Part shown: one piece after another, positions 8,869 through 18,065 of the stretch | How positions within the stretch are numbered: position 1 is the stretch's first letter | Layout of the letters: the number at the start of each line of letters is the position of its first letter | DNA from: Clostridium pascui | Lineage (GTDB): Bacteria; Bacillota; Clostridia; Clostridiales; Clostridiaceae | Reading direction: 5' to 3' | Length of the DNA: 64,000 nucleotides | Assembly: GCF_016908015.1 (NCBI RefSeq) | Contig: NZ_JAFBDB010000002.1 | Coordinates: 558,001-622,000, forward strand | The notes under the pieces: model-generated | Told to the model about the DNA's origin: nothing | Database searches by the model: none | What the model saw: the letters and a program-made list of their open reading frames with translations, nothing else | Program-made: the position numbers and the translations under genes

Positions 8869-10104
8869 ATGAAAATGTACTATAATTTTTTGAATATATT
8901 ATTGTGTATATATATTTTTTTGTTCATAGCATTGCCAGTTACGTCAAAATATAAGGTTGTGGGATTAAATATACATGTTGTGCTAAGTATACTTATAACC
9001 TATTATGCACTTGGAGTCATTTTAAATAGAGAAATTAGAAATAAATCTATAAGTTCAGTTAAGAGGTTTTTTAAAAATAAATGTAATATTGTTCTTAGCT
9101 TATGCGCACTATGGATGATATTTAGTATAACCTATTCTGCAGATAAAGCTTCTGCTATATCAGAAGTTGAAATGTATATGAAGTACTTATTTATATATTA
9201 TTTAATTGAGGATCAAACGCATAACAAAAGATATGTAGATAATATACTTAATAGTTTTATATTTACCTTAATAATAGTATCTATAGTAACCTTTATTGAT
9301 ACTCTAAAAGGAATTGGAATAGAACAAACATCAGAAGGGGTAAATAGAATAAGAGTAGAATCGCTGCTTGAAAATTCCAATAATCTTGGTGCGTTCTTTG
9401 TATTATTTATATTTCCTTTTATAATGTTATCTATTTATGAAAAGGAAAAAAGAAAAAAGTACTTGTACATAATAATTTCATTTTTATGCTTATTTAATAT
9501 AATTGTGAGTTATTCGAGAAATGCATGGATGGCCTTTGGAGTTGGATGCTTACTAGTAGCAATTATATATAATAAAAAGTTTATAGTGCCATTTTTAGGC
9601 GTATTTTTAATAGGATTATTAATTCCTGAAATTTCAATGAGACTAACGGAATTTAATGATTTTAGTCAAAATGTTACTAGAATTAAGTTATGGGAAACTA
9701 CATTGTTAATGATAAAGGAACATGCTTTATTGGGAGTGGGAGTGGGAAATTTTTCCTACCAATATGATAACTATATAAAAAGATTTGCAGAACTTAAGTA
9801 TTCAGATTATCAAATATTTCATCCTCATAATGTATTTTTGCAGGTGCAAGCTGAGTTGGGTATTATTGGAATGATATTGATTATAAGCTTAATAATATTT
9901 ATAATTATGAAAATAAGGAAATACATACATGAAACTTCAAGTAGTTTACATAAAAATTTTTATAGAGGATTTTATATTTCTTTTATAGTTTTTATTTTTA
10001 TAATGAACATGGTTGATGATTTTTTCTCAGCTCCTAAAATTATCTTGATATTTATAGTTATTATATCCATACCAATTAATTCAAAGAATCTTGAAGTTAT
10101 GTAA
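8869..10104 (+). CDS. O-antigen ligase/polymerase-like membrane protein, copy 3
   Basis: The 411-residue membrane protein is a tandem paralogue of the preceding gene, sharing ENSNNLGAFF, SYSRNAWMAFGVG, SQNVTRIKLWE, GVGVGNF, HPHNVFLQVQAELGI and DDFFSAPK. All are at corresponding positions, which points to a local duplication followed by divergence. The conserved Arg in SRNAW and the His in HPHN are retained, so both copies look functional. The presence of three such enzymes in one locus suggests separate polymerase and ligase roles, or two polymers. Its stop lies one base before the ATG of the next gene. Confidence 0.85.
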   Translation: MKMYYNFLNILLCIYIFLFIALPVTSKYKVVGLNIHVVLSILITYYALGVILNREIRNKSISSVKRFFKNKCNIVLSLCALWMIFSITYSADKASAISEVEMYMKYLFIYYLIEDQTHNKRYVDNILNSFIFTLIIVSIVTFIDTLKGIGIEQTSEGVNRIRVESLLENSNNLGAFFVLFIFPFIMLSIYEKEKRKKYLYIIISFLCLFNIIVSYSRNAWMAFGVGCLLVAIIYNKKFIVPFLGVFLIGLLIPEISMRLTEFNDFSQNVTRIKLWETTLLMIKEHALLGVGVGNFSYQYDNYIKRFAELKYSDYQIFHPHNVFLQVQAELGIIGMILIISLIIFIIMKIRKYIHETSSSLHKNFYRGFYISFIVFIFIMNMVDDFFSAPKIILIFIVIISIPINSKNLEVM

Positions 10105-10105
10105 T

Positions 10106-11227
10106 ATGGAGGCGATACCAATTAATATATTGCAAGTGATAACAGGAAATGATAACGGCGGTGGGGGAAATCATGTTATAAATATATGTTTAAATAATAT
10201 AAGTGAAATGAAGTGCTCTCTTTGCTTAATAGGAGATGGAATGTTATATGAAAAAGCTAAAGAGCTACATATACCAGCAACCTATTATAGTTTTAAAGAA
10301 CTTTTAGGCAATAAGTTAGGAGAGTATATTGAAAAAAATAATATAGATATAGTTAATTTTCACGGAGCTCGTGCAAACTTTTTTTATTTTATGATAGCTC
10401 ATAAAATAAAAGTGCCATGTGTTGTTACAATTCATAGTGACTATAGATACGATTTTATAAACAATAAGTTTAAAAGAATATTTTTTACTCCATTAAGTGC
10501 TTTAGGGTTAAAAAAATATAAAAATTATATTTGTGTATCACAGTACCTAAAAAATCTAATAAGTAAAAATAATTTTAAAGGAAATAAATATGTAATACCT
10601 AATGGGATTTCTCTAGAAAAAACTTATTTAAAACAAGATAGAGAGTCAATAAGAAATATGTATAATATATCTAAGAATGAGTTTTTATATTCAATGGTGG
10701 GAAGAATGCATCCAATAAAAAATCATGAGGGCTTAATAGATGCCTTTTTTAAACTTCAAATTGAAATAAAAGATATAAAATTAATGCTTTTAGGATTTGG
10801 AGATTTAGAGGAAACATTAAAAGAAAAGGTTCAAAAGTTAAATATACAGGATAAGGTAATATTTGCAGGATTTAAAGAAAATGTATTAGATTACATAAAT
10901 GCATCAGATGTAGGTGTGCTAACTTCCTTTAGCGAAGGAGGGGCTCCACCCCTTGCAGTACTTGAAACTGCCTTGATGAAAAAGACAATCATATGCTCTA
11001 AGGTTGGAGATATGGAAAGTATAATAGGTGAAAATGAGGGATTTTTAGTAAATCCTTATGATATAAATGACATGTATGATAAAATGAGATGTGCTTATAT
11101 GAATAAAGAGAAGATAGAATTAATGGGTAAAAATCTTTATAATAAAGTTATACATGAATTTTCATTGGATAACTTTTGGAAAAGATACTTTGATGCGTAT
11201 AGTAAAATTTTAAGCGGAGTGAATTAG
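10106..11227 (+). CDS. Glycosyltransferase, GT4-like
   Basis: The GT-B glycosyltransferase has NILQVITGNDNGGGGNHV at the N-terminus (glycine-rich acceptor loop), YVIPNGISLEK near the domain junction, and SEGGAPPLAVLETALM in the donor-binding region. It should extend the lipid-linked repeat unit. The start is uncertain. ATG 10106 is one base after the upstream stop but has no ribosome-binding site before it. A perfect GGAGG sits inside the frame at 10108-10112, eight bases before an ATT at 10121 that would give the family-typical start M-N-I-L-Q-V. The protein is 373 residues from the ATG. Confidence 0.85.
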   Translation: MEAIPINILQVITGNDNGGGGNHVINICLNNISEMKCSLCLIGDGMLYEKAKELHIPATYYSFKELLGNKLGEYIEKNNIDIVNFHGARANFFYFMIAHKIKVPCVVTIHSDYRYDFINNKFKRIFFTPLSALGLKKYKNYICVSQYLKNLISKNNFKGNKYVIPNGISLEKTYLKQDRESIRNMYNISKNEFLYSMVGRMHPIKNHEGLIDAFFKLQIEIKDIKLMLLGFGDLEETLKEKVQKLNIQDKVIFAGFKENVLDYINASDVGVLTSFSEGGAPPLAVLETALMKKTIICSKVGDMESIIGENEGFLVNPYDINDMYDKMRCAYMNKEKIELMGKNLYNKVIHEFSLDNFWKRYFDAYSKILSGVN

Positions 11228-13444
11228 ATGAAAGAATCTAAGTTTATAAAAAGTTCTTTAATAGTAATGATGTTTACCATAATAGGGAAGGTTTTGGCTG
11301 TAATTAGAGATTCTTTAGTGGCAGCCAAGTTTGGAGCATCAGATATTTCAGACATATATAATTTTTCTATAGGAATAGTATATTTACTTACTACAATAAG
11401 TTATGGACTTACAACTACATTCATACCAATGAACACAGAATATATTGAGAAAAAAGAAGAAACCCCTAGAATTAAATTTGTAAATAATACCATAAATATA
11501 TATGGTGTTTTTACGATATTATTAATATTAGCATTAATAATTTTTACAAAGTATATTGTATTAGTATTTGCTCCTGGATTCAAAGAAAATCAGTATGTAT
11601 TTAATACTACTGTAAATATTGTAAGGATTATGCTTTTATCATTGCTTTTTATAAGTATTCAAAGTGTTATTACTGGGGTACTTCAATCTCATAATGAATT
11701 TTATGAGCCTGCTGCTATGTCACTTGTTTCAAATATTGTATTCATAATTTATTTGGTATTCTTAACAAGTAAGTATGGAATATATGGCTTTGCTTGGGCA
11801 ACAGTGATAAGCTTCTTAGTGCAGCTTATAATAAATCTTCCTAAATATAAGGCGTTAGGATATACATATAAATGGACTTTTAATATTAAAGATAAGAAAT
11901 TAATAAGTATGTTTATGCTTATGACTCCTGTTATAATAAGCACTTCACTTATTCAGTTAAATAATTTTATAAATAGAGCGTTTGCAACTAAATTGTTTGT
12001 AGGAGCAGCTACAGTACTTGATTACTCAAATAAAATAAATACATTGGCCTATGAGGTTTTTGCTATAGGTATAGCTATGGTTATATATCCATTTTTATCT
12101 AGATACGCAGTGAATGGAGTGACAAAAGAATATAAAGAAATTTTATCTAAGGGAATAAATATGATATTACTCATAATGGTTCCCGCATCTATTGCTATAG
12201 CAGCACTTAGAGTACCTCTTATAACCTTAATTTTCAAAAGAGGGGCCTTTGACCAAGATGCTGTAAATTTAACAGCAAATGCATTACTATTTTATTCACC
12301 AGCTATGATAGCGTATGGATTAAGAGATATATTAAACAAGGCTTTTTATGCAGTTAAGGATACTAAAACTCCCATGATAAATAGCTTTGTTGGAATAATA
12401 ATAAATGTTGTTATAAACATATTCATAGTAAATTATATGAAAGTTTCGGGGCTAGCACTTGCTACAAGTATCTCTTCTATAATTATTACTTTGCTAATGC
12501 TTATAAATTTAAATAAAAAAATGAACGGAATTGAACTGAAAAATATTTATGTTACATTTATAAAAACTTTAGTTTCAGCAGCTATTATGGGTATTATAAT
12601 AAATATAGTCAGTATTTATTGTGTGAATACTTTTGGAAACAATGCATATGGAAGCTTAATTTCATTACTTGTAAATTTTGTAATAGGATTAACCATATAT
12701 TTTGTATGTATATATTTTTTAAAAGTAGAAGAAATTTATTATTTTTTTAATCTATTGAAAAATAAAAAAATAAATAAGGAGGAATTTTGCATGCAAAATA
12801 ATTTAATAGAAATAAATGAACAAAATCATATCAGAAATAAAAAAGGTCAGTTTGCAATAAAGAGATTTATGGACATAGTTCTATCTTTATGTGGCATAAT
12901 AGTTTTGTCGCCTATATATTTAATTCTTATATTACTTATAAAATTAGATTCTAAAGGGCCGGCTGTATTTAAACAGGTAAGAGTAGGAAAAGACAATAAA
13001 GATTTTACTATATATAAGTTTAGAACAATGATTGTGAATGCGGAGAAGAAAAGAAGCTTAGAAATAAATCCCGAGGACATAGGTAATTTTGTTTTCCAGA
13101 GTAAGGAAGATAATAGAATTACAAAAATGGGTTCTTTTTTAAGAAAAACCAGCTTAGATGAGCTCCCTCAGCTTTTTAATGTTTTTAAAGGAGACATGAG
13201 TTTAGTTGGACCAAGACCTGAAATTCCTGATGTGGTAAAATATTATCCTCCTGAATATTCACAAAGGCTGTTAGTTTTACCTGGAATTACAGGACTTGCA
13301 CAAGTAAGTGGAAGAGGGGAAATAGAACTTGCTAAAACTATATATTATGATTTAACATATATTAAGAATTTTTCAATATGGTTAGATATAAAAATACTAT
13401 TTAAAACAGTATTTTCTGTATTTAAAAAAGAAGGAGCATTTTAA
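11228..13444 (+). CDS. MurJ-type flippase fused in frame to an initiating phosphoglycosyl transferase
   Basis: The frame encodes 738 residues. Residues 1-515 form a MurJ/MviN flippase (IIGKVLAVIRDSLVAAKFGA near the start, about 14 membrane segments), paralogous to the gene at 2030. Residues 530-738 form a PglC/WbaP-type sugar-1-phosphate transferase: one N-terminal hairpin helix, then FKQVRVGKDN, YKFRTM, the LDELPQ Asp-Glu pair and GPRPEIP. That domain starts repeat-unit assembly on undecaprenyl phosphate. The two parts meet at NKEEFC, which is a translated AAGGAGGA ribosome-binding site followed by an in-frame ATG at 12791. Translation may therefore yield a fusion, a separate 217-residue transferase, or both. 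A seven-A run at 12764-12770 precedes the junction. Confidence 0.85.
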   Translation: MKESKFIKSSLIVMMFTIIGKVLAVIRDSLVAAKFGASDISDIYNFSIGIVYLLTTISYGLTTTFIPMNTEYIEKKEETPRIKFVNNTINIYGVFTILLILALIIFTKYIVLVFAPGFKENQYVFNTTVNIVRIMLLSLLFISIQSVITGVLQSHNEFYEPAAMSLVSNIVFIIYLVFLTSKYGIYGFAWATVISFLVQLIINLPKYKALGYTYKWTFNIKDKKLISMFMLMTPVIISTSLIQLNNFINRAFATKLFVGAATVLDYSNKINTLAYEVFAIGIAMVIYPFLSRYAVNGVTKEYKEILSKGINMILLIMVPASIAIAALRVPLITLIFKRGAFDQDAVNLTANALLFYSPAMIAYGLRDILNKAFYAVKDTKTPMINSFVGIIINVVINIFIVNYMKVSGLALATSISSIIITLLMLINLNKKMNGIELKNIYVTFIKTLVSAAIMGIIINIVSIYCVNTFGNNAYGSLISLLVNFVIGLTIYFVCIYFLKVEEIYYFFNLLKNKKINKEEFCMQNNLIEINEQNHIRNKKGQFAIKRFMDIVLSLCGIIVLSPIYLILILLIKLDSKGPAVFKQVRVGKDNKDFTIYKFRTMIVNAEKKRSLEINPEDIGNFVFQSKEDNRITKMGSFLRKTSLDELPQLFNVFKGDMSLVGPRPEIPDVVKYYPPEYSQRLLVLPGITGLAQVSGRGEIELAKTIYYDLTYIKNFSIWLDIKILFKTVFSVFKKEGAF
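12776..12793 (+). promoter_or_regulatory. Internal ribosome-binding site and start for the phosphoglycosyl transferase domain
   Basis: AAGGAGGA at 12776-12783 lies seven bases before ATG 12791, in frame with the long gene. A 217-residue product from this ATG has the normal length of a stand-alone bacterial sugar transferase. The site is as strong as any in the locus, so independent initiation is likely. Confidence 0.75.
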
Positions 13445-13447
13445 GAT

Positions 13448-14155
13448 ATGTTTAGCAAGGTATTAGGTTATAAGGTATTTAATAAAGATGAAGAAGAACT
13501 TTTTAAATATATAAGTGAATTTAATAAAGTTCATATAATATCTGGAAATCCAGAAGTATTGAATAATGGTCTTAAAAATGAGGAGTTATTTAACAATTTT
13601 ACTTCTGAAAATTCTATAATCATTCCTGATGGAATAGGAACAGTTATTGCATCTAAGGCATTAAATCAAGGTGTACAAAAAAAGATTGCTGGAATTGAAG
13701 TTATGGAAAAGCTTTTGGAAAAGTGTGAAGCTGAGGGAAGAAGCATATATCTTTTAGGAACAAAGGAAGAGGTGCTTCAAAAGTGTATAAGAAACTTAAG
13801 AATAAAGCACCCAAGGCTTGTTATTTCAGGAAGCCATAATGGTTTTTTTGATTTGAATAATTGTAGCGAATTAATAACAGAAATAAATACATTAAAGCCT
13901 TATGCTCTTTTTGTAGCTATGGGGGCTCCTAGACAAGAGCTATTTATAACTAAATATATGGATGAATTAAATGCAAATATATTTATGGGTGTAGGAGGAT
14001 GTTTTGATGTATTTGCAGGAGAAGTAAAGAGAGCACCAAAATGGATGATAAATTTAGGACTAGAATGGCTTTATAGAGTGAGTAAGGAACCATATAGAAT
14101 GAAGAGACTTGGGTCGATTCCTGCATTCATTGCAAAGGCAATATTTAAAAGTTAA
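13448..14155 (+). CDS. WecG/TagA/CpsF-family glycosyltransferase
   Basis: The 235-residue protein has the family pattern of GT26: IIPDGIGTVIASK near 58-70, LLGTKEEV near 97-104, MGAPRQELFITKYMD near 157-171 and GVGGCFDVFAGEVKRAP near 178-194. These enzymes add N-acetylmannosamine-type residues (TagA) or related sugars to an undecaprenyl-linked first sugar. It starts three bases after the flippase-transferase stop, so it probably acts on the product of that initiating enzyme. It closes the polysaccharide operon: a strong terminator follows. Confidence 0.9.
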   Translation: MFSKVLGYKVFNKDEEELFKYISEFNKVHIISGNPEVLNNGLKNEELFNNFTSENSIIIPDGIGTVIASKALNQGVQKKIAGIEVMEKLLEKCEAEGRSIYLLGTKEEVLQKCIRNLRIKHPRLVISGSHNGFFDLNNCSELITEINTLKPYALFVAMGAPRQELFITKYMDELNANIFMGVGGCFDVFAGEVKRAPKWMINLGLEWLYRVSKEPYRMKRLGSIPAFIAKAIFKS

Positions 14156-14201
14156 ATGAAATCTGGTCATGATGTTCGATTATAAAAATAATATTAAATT
14201 A

Positions 14202-14244
14202 AAAAAGCACAAGGGAATTTATTTATGACAACCTTGTGCTTTTT
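14202..14244. terminator. Bidirectional terminator
   Basis: A 13-bp stem (AAAAAGCACAAGG at 14202-14214 with CCTTGTGCTTTTT at 14232-14244) is flanked by A and T runs. It ends the polysaccharide operon (+) and the deacetylase gene (-). Confidence 0.85.
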
Positions 14245-14259
14245 ATTTTAAACTAATTT

Positions 14260-15309
14260 TTATTTAAGTTCTTCAAGTGAAGCAAATCTATATCCCTTAG
14301 CTTTTAATTCTTTTATAACGTCATCTAATATTTCAGTATTGGTTTTAGAAACTGCATGTAAAAGCATTATAGCTCCATTATGAGTTCTATCCATTATCAT
14401 CTTTTTAGCATAGTCATGTGAAGGCTGGTTGTTAATATCCCAATCCTTATAAGCAAAACTCCAGAAAATAGTTTTATAACCTAATTCTTTAGTATAAGAA
14501 AGGGAAAGCTCACTATATTTACCCATAGGTGGCCTAAAGAACTTAGGCATATCCTTGCCAGTAAGATCTTTAAATACTTTTGCTGTATTTTCAAGTTCAT
14601 AATTAAATTTATCAGTACCTTTTAAGGCAGTTGAAGCCATAGAAGGATGGTTAGTTGAGTGGTTACATACTAAGTGACCTTCGTCTACCATTCTTTTAAC
14701 TAAATCTGAACTTGTCTTTATATAAGGTGTTACTACAAAAAATGCTGCTGGTACATTATTTGCTTTTAGTACATCTAATATTTTACCAGTATAACCATTT
14801 TCGTATCCTTCATCAAAAGTCAGATATAAAACTTTTTCATTTGTATTTCCAAGGTAATATCCATCTTGTTTAGTTATTAAATTCAATATGCTAGGGTCAA
14901 CAGTAGATGGAGTACCATCTTTTTTAGGTATAAAAAACCAATCACGTTCCTTTGTCTCTAAAGTAGTTGTGCTTAACTGAGGTTTAGATTCCTCGGTAGC
15001 ATTTTTAGAAGGCTGACCAACCTTATTTTCTATAGGCTTTTCTTCTTTTTCTACATATTCATCCGAAGTTTTTTCATCTAAGCTATTCTTAGTTGAAGTA
15101 TTTTCTTCAGTATTTATTTCTTCTTCTGGAATATATTTTTCATCGCTTTTTATAACATCATTATTTTTATTATCTGGAGAATTACTAGCTTGTTCATTTA
15201 TTGAAGATGTACCAGGGTTTGTATATACTTTTTCATTACTACTTTTACAACCTATTAAAGAAAAGCAAAGCATGACTGATATTAAAATGGAAAGATGTTT
15301 CTTTTTCAT
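14260..15309 (-). CDS. PdaA-like polysaccharide deacetylase lipoprotein
   Basis: This 349-residue protein has a lipoprotein signal (hydrophobic residues 6-20, lipobox LIGC with Cys21). A Ser/Asn/Glu/Lys-rich linker runs to about residue 130, then comes a NodB deacetylase domain. Visible motifs are TFDEGYENGYT (the PdaA form of motif 1), HSTNHPS (metal-binding histidines), RPPMGKYS and a late LLHAV. PdaA-type enzymes deacetylate muramic acid so that muramic-delta-lactam can form in spore cortex. The lipid anchor and long linker are longer than in B. subtilis PdaA, so a general peptidoglycan deacetylase is the alternative. Confidence 0.85.
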   Translation of the reverse strand: MKKKHLSILISVMLCFSLIGCKSSNEKVYTNPGTSSINEQASNSPDNKNNDVIKSDEKYIPEEEINTEENTSTKNSLDEKTSDEYVEKEEKPIENKVGQPSKNATEESKPQLSTTTLETKERDWFFIPKKDGTPSTVDPSILNLITKQDGYYLGNTNEKVLYLTFDEGYENGYTGKILDVLKANNVPAAFFVVTPYIKTSSDLVKRMVDEGHLVCNHSTNHPSMASTALKGTDKFNYELENTAKVFKDLTGKDMPKFFRPPMGKYSELSLSYTKELGYKTIFWSFAYKDWDINNQPSHDYAKKMIMDRTHNGAIMLLHAVSKTNTEILDDVIKELKAKGYRFASLEELK

Positions 15310-15386
15310 ATTTAATCACCTACCTAATATATGATATACTTTAGTTTGTGTGTATTACTACTTAATATACGATGGAGAGAGATAAA

Positions 15387-17141
15387 ATGATTGATATATT
15401 TTTGGAAAAAATAGACGAGTTATATAATATCATTGTACTTCCAATGGATAATAGTTACAAGATGGAAGCTCTAAAAAAGTACAAAAATTCATTTTTTTTA
15501 AAAAATGAAGAATATTTTGGAGAATTTTATTATAATAACTTTGGTAGAGATAAATATAAAGGCGCTATATATACTCCACAGGAAATATCAGAGTATATGA
15601 TAAAAATGGTTATCTCAAAAAAAGATATAATAAATAACCCATATATTAAAATATTAGACCCTGCTTCAGGATGTGGAAATATACTTATACCTTGCTATAG
15701 TTATCTTTATAGTATTTATACGGATAATCTAACCGAAATTAATAAAAAAAATAACTTAGATTTAAATAGAGATAATATTCCAAGTCATATAGTTAAAAAT
15801 AATATTTTTGGTATGGATATAGATAACGCTGCATTAAAAATACTTCTAATAGATTTATTTTTAATAAGTGGAGAAGTAAATCCTCAAAACTTTAAAAATG
15901 AAGATTTTTTGTTAAATGAGATCCAAGATAAATATGAAATTATAATAGGAAATCCACCATATATAGGTCATAAATCTATAGATAAGGATTATTCGGTGAA
16001 GCTGAAGAAAGCTTATAAAGAAGTTTATAGCGATAAGGGAGACATTTGTTATTGTTTTTTTAAGAAGACCAAGGAATTATTAAAGTACGAAGGAAAGGTA
16101 GTATATATTTTAGCGCGATATTTTATAGAAGCTCAAAATGGAATAAGCTTAAGAAAATATATATCAAATAATTTCTCTGTAAGAGAAATAGTTGACTTTT
16201 ATGGATTAAGGCCCTTTAAAAATACAGGAGTAGATCCAGTTATAATTTATGCTAATAACTCCAATGTGCAAAATGATATTAATGTTATAAAACCATTAAA
16301 GATTAAGGGACAAAATAAAAAAGAGTTTTATGAATCGTTGTTTTTTAACAAAGGACGTAATTATAATAGCTTTACTATAGGAGAACATGCCATAAAAAAT
16401 AGTACTTGGATACTGAGAAGTAACATGGAGAGAAATATACTTGATAAAATTAAAAGGAAGTGTAGTTTGAAGTTAAAAGACATATGTAACAGCTATCAAG
16501 GAATTATAACAGGATGTGATAAGGCATTTATAGTATCTGAGGAAACTATTAAAAATAAAAATCTAGAAATAGATATATTAAGACCCTGGATAAAAAACAG
16601 TTATATAGAAAAAAATCATATAAAAAATGTAAAAGAGTACATAATTTATTCTGATTTTATAAATGATGATGAAAGCAAATATATCAATGCGTTAAATCAT
16701 ATAAAACCATATGAATATAAGCTTATGAATAGAAGAGAGTGTAGAAATGGTATAAGAAAGTGGTATCAGCTACAATGGGGGAGAAAACCTGACATTTTTG
16801 AAGGTGAGAAGATAATATTTCCTTATAAAAGTAATAGTAATAGGTTTGCATTAGATAAAGGAAGTTTCTTTAGTGCAGATATATATAGCTTGATTTTAAA
16901 AGAAGAAAAAAGCTATGATTATAAAACATTATTATTTTTATTGAATAGTAGCATATATGAATTTTACTATCATTGTTTTGCAAAAAAGCTAGGAGAAGAT
17001 TTATACGAATATTATCCTAATACATTAATGGAATTAATGATACCATTAGAATGTGATATAACCTTTTTAGAAGAAAATGAGTTGTATAAATACTTTGAAA
17101 TTACAGATCAGGAAAAAAGGATCATTGAAGAAAGTCTATGA
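15387..17141 (+). CDS. Orphan N6-adenine DNA methyltransferase (Eco57I/TaqI-like class)
   Basis: From the ATG at 15387 (GGAGAGA upstream) this is 584 residues; the frame also allows ATG 15372. The AdoMet motif LDPASGCGN (residues about 90-98), FGMDID (motif II) and catalytic NPPYIG (about 189-194) mark a gamma-type adenine methyltransferase. The C-terminal half (WILRSNMERNILDKI, GIITGCDKAFIV) resembles the TaqI-like target-recognition domain. No endonuclease gene is adjacent, so it is probably solitary and epigenetic. The layout resembles the CamA methyltransferase of Clostridioides difficile, which affects sporulation; orthology is not shown here. Confidence 0.85.
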   Translation: MIDIFLEKIDELYNIIVLPMDNSYKMEALKKYKNSFFLKNEEYFGEFYYNNFGRDKYKGAIYTPQEISEYMIKMVISKKDIINNPYIKILDPASGCGNILIPCYSYLYSIYTDNLTEINKKNNLDLNRDNIPSHIVKNNIFGMDIDNAALKILLIDLFLISGEVNPQNFKNEDFLLNEIQDKYEIIIGNPPYIGHKSIDKDYSVKLKKAYKEVYSDKGDICYCFFKKTKELLKYEGKVVYILARYFIEAQNGISLRKYISNNFSVREIVDFYGLRPFKNTGVDPVIIYANNSNVQNDINVIKPLKIKGQNKKEFYESLFFNKGRNYNSFTIGEHAIKNSTWILRSNMERNILDKIKRKCSLKLKDICNSYQGIITGCDKAFIVSEETIKNKNLEIDILRPWIKNSYIEKNHIKNVKEYIIYSDFINDDESKYINALNHIKPYEYKLMNRRECRNGIRKWYQLQWGRKPDIFEGEKIIFPYKSNSNRFALDKGSFFSADIYSLILKEEKSYDYKTLLFLLNSSIYEFYYHCFAKKLGEDLYEYYPNTLMELMIPLECDITFLEENELYKYFEITDQEKRIIEESL

Positions 17142-17204
17142 GAAGCTAGCAATAGGTAGTTTACAACTATTATGTGAAATTGAGCGTAAATATTAAGCTT
17201 ATAT

Positions 17205-17233
17205 AAAAGAAAGTCCCTAAGGGACTTTCTTTT
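17205..17233. terminator. Bidirectional terminator
   Basis: A 13-bp perfect stem (17205-17217 with 17221-17233, sequence AAAAGAAAGTCCC and its complement) has a three-base TAA loop and A/T flanks. It separates the methyltransferase and speE, whose 3' ends converge. Confidence 0.9.
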
Positions 17234-17237
17234 ATAA

Positions 17238-18065
17238 TCATTTAAGCAATTCTTCTACAAATTTAGGTAGTACAAAAGAAGCCTTATGTAACCTTGGAGT
17301 ATAGTATTTTGTTTCAAAAGAAAGGTTCTCTGGAACGTTTGCATTTTCTGGATCATGTTTTTTAGAACCTACTGTAAAGCTCCAGTATCCGGATGGATAT
17401 GTAGGTATTGCTGCCATAAATAACTTAGTAATAGGGAAAGTTGCTTTCGCATCATCATAAACTCTTTTAACTACATCTGGAAGATAGAAAGGTGTTTCAG
17501 TTTGTGCAATGAATATTCCATCTTCAGTTAAGCACTCGTATATTTCTTTATAAAAGCTTCCTCCAAATAGTCCTTCTGCTGCTCCAAATGGATCAGTAGA
17601 ATCAACTATTATAACATCAAATTCATTTTTATGTTCATGAACATATTTAATTCCATCACCTATGAAAACTTCACATCTTGCATCATCTAGAGCACAGCTT
17701 ATTTCAGGAAGATATTTTTTACATTCATTTACAACATCTTCATCTATTTCGCATAATACAGCTTTTTCTATGGAAGGATGCTTTAATATTTCACGTATTG
17801 CCCCTCCATCTCCACCACCTACAACTAATACTTTCTTAGGGTTTGGATGAGTGAATAGTGGAATATGAGCAATCATTTCATGATAAACATACTCATCATT
17901 TATAGTAGTTTGAACTATACCATCTAATACTAGCATTCTTCCCAAAGCATAAGTATCTACAATAGCAAGATTTTGATACTCTGTTTGCTTTGTAACTAAC
18001 GTTTCCTTTATTTTATAAGTCATAACAGCATCTGATATTTGACCTTCTTTTAACCATAAATCCAT
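17238..18065 (-). CDS. speE: Spermidine synthase (polyamine aminopropyltransferase)
   Basis: The 275-residue enzyme transfers aminopropyl from decarboxylated AdoMet to putrescine. Family motifs are [26 protein letters not shown] (nucleotide loop), CEIDEDV and [12 protein letters not shown] (catalytic Asp). The start is placed at the ATG at 18065, which has AGGAGGT nine bases upstream; the longer frame to 18101 lacks a site. No speD or other polyamine gene lies next to it, so decarboxylated AdoMet must come from elsewhere. It converges on the methyltransferase gene. Confidence 0.93.
   Translation of the reverse strand: MDLWLKEGQISDAVMTYKIKETLVTKQTEYQNLAIVDTYALGRMLVLDGIVQTTINDEYVYHEMIAHIPLFTHPNPKKVLVVGGGDGGAIREILKHPSIEKAVLCEIDEDVVNECKKYLPEISCALDDARCEVFIGDGIKYVHEHKNEFDVIIVDSTDPFGAAEGLFGGSFYKEIYECLTEDGIFIAQTETPFYLPDVVKRVYDDAKATFPITKLFMAAIPTYPSGYWSFTVGSKKHDPENANVPENLSFETKYYTPRLHKASFVLPKFVEELLK

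Noticed and set aside
15372-17141. Complete restriction-modification system
   Set aside because: Only the methyltransferase is present; the neighbours are a deacetylase and spermidine synthase. A fused endonuclease domain was not seen at either end of the protein.
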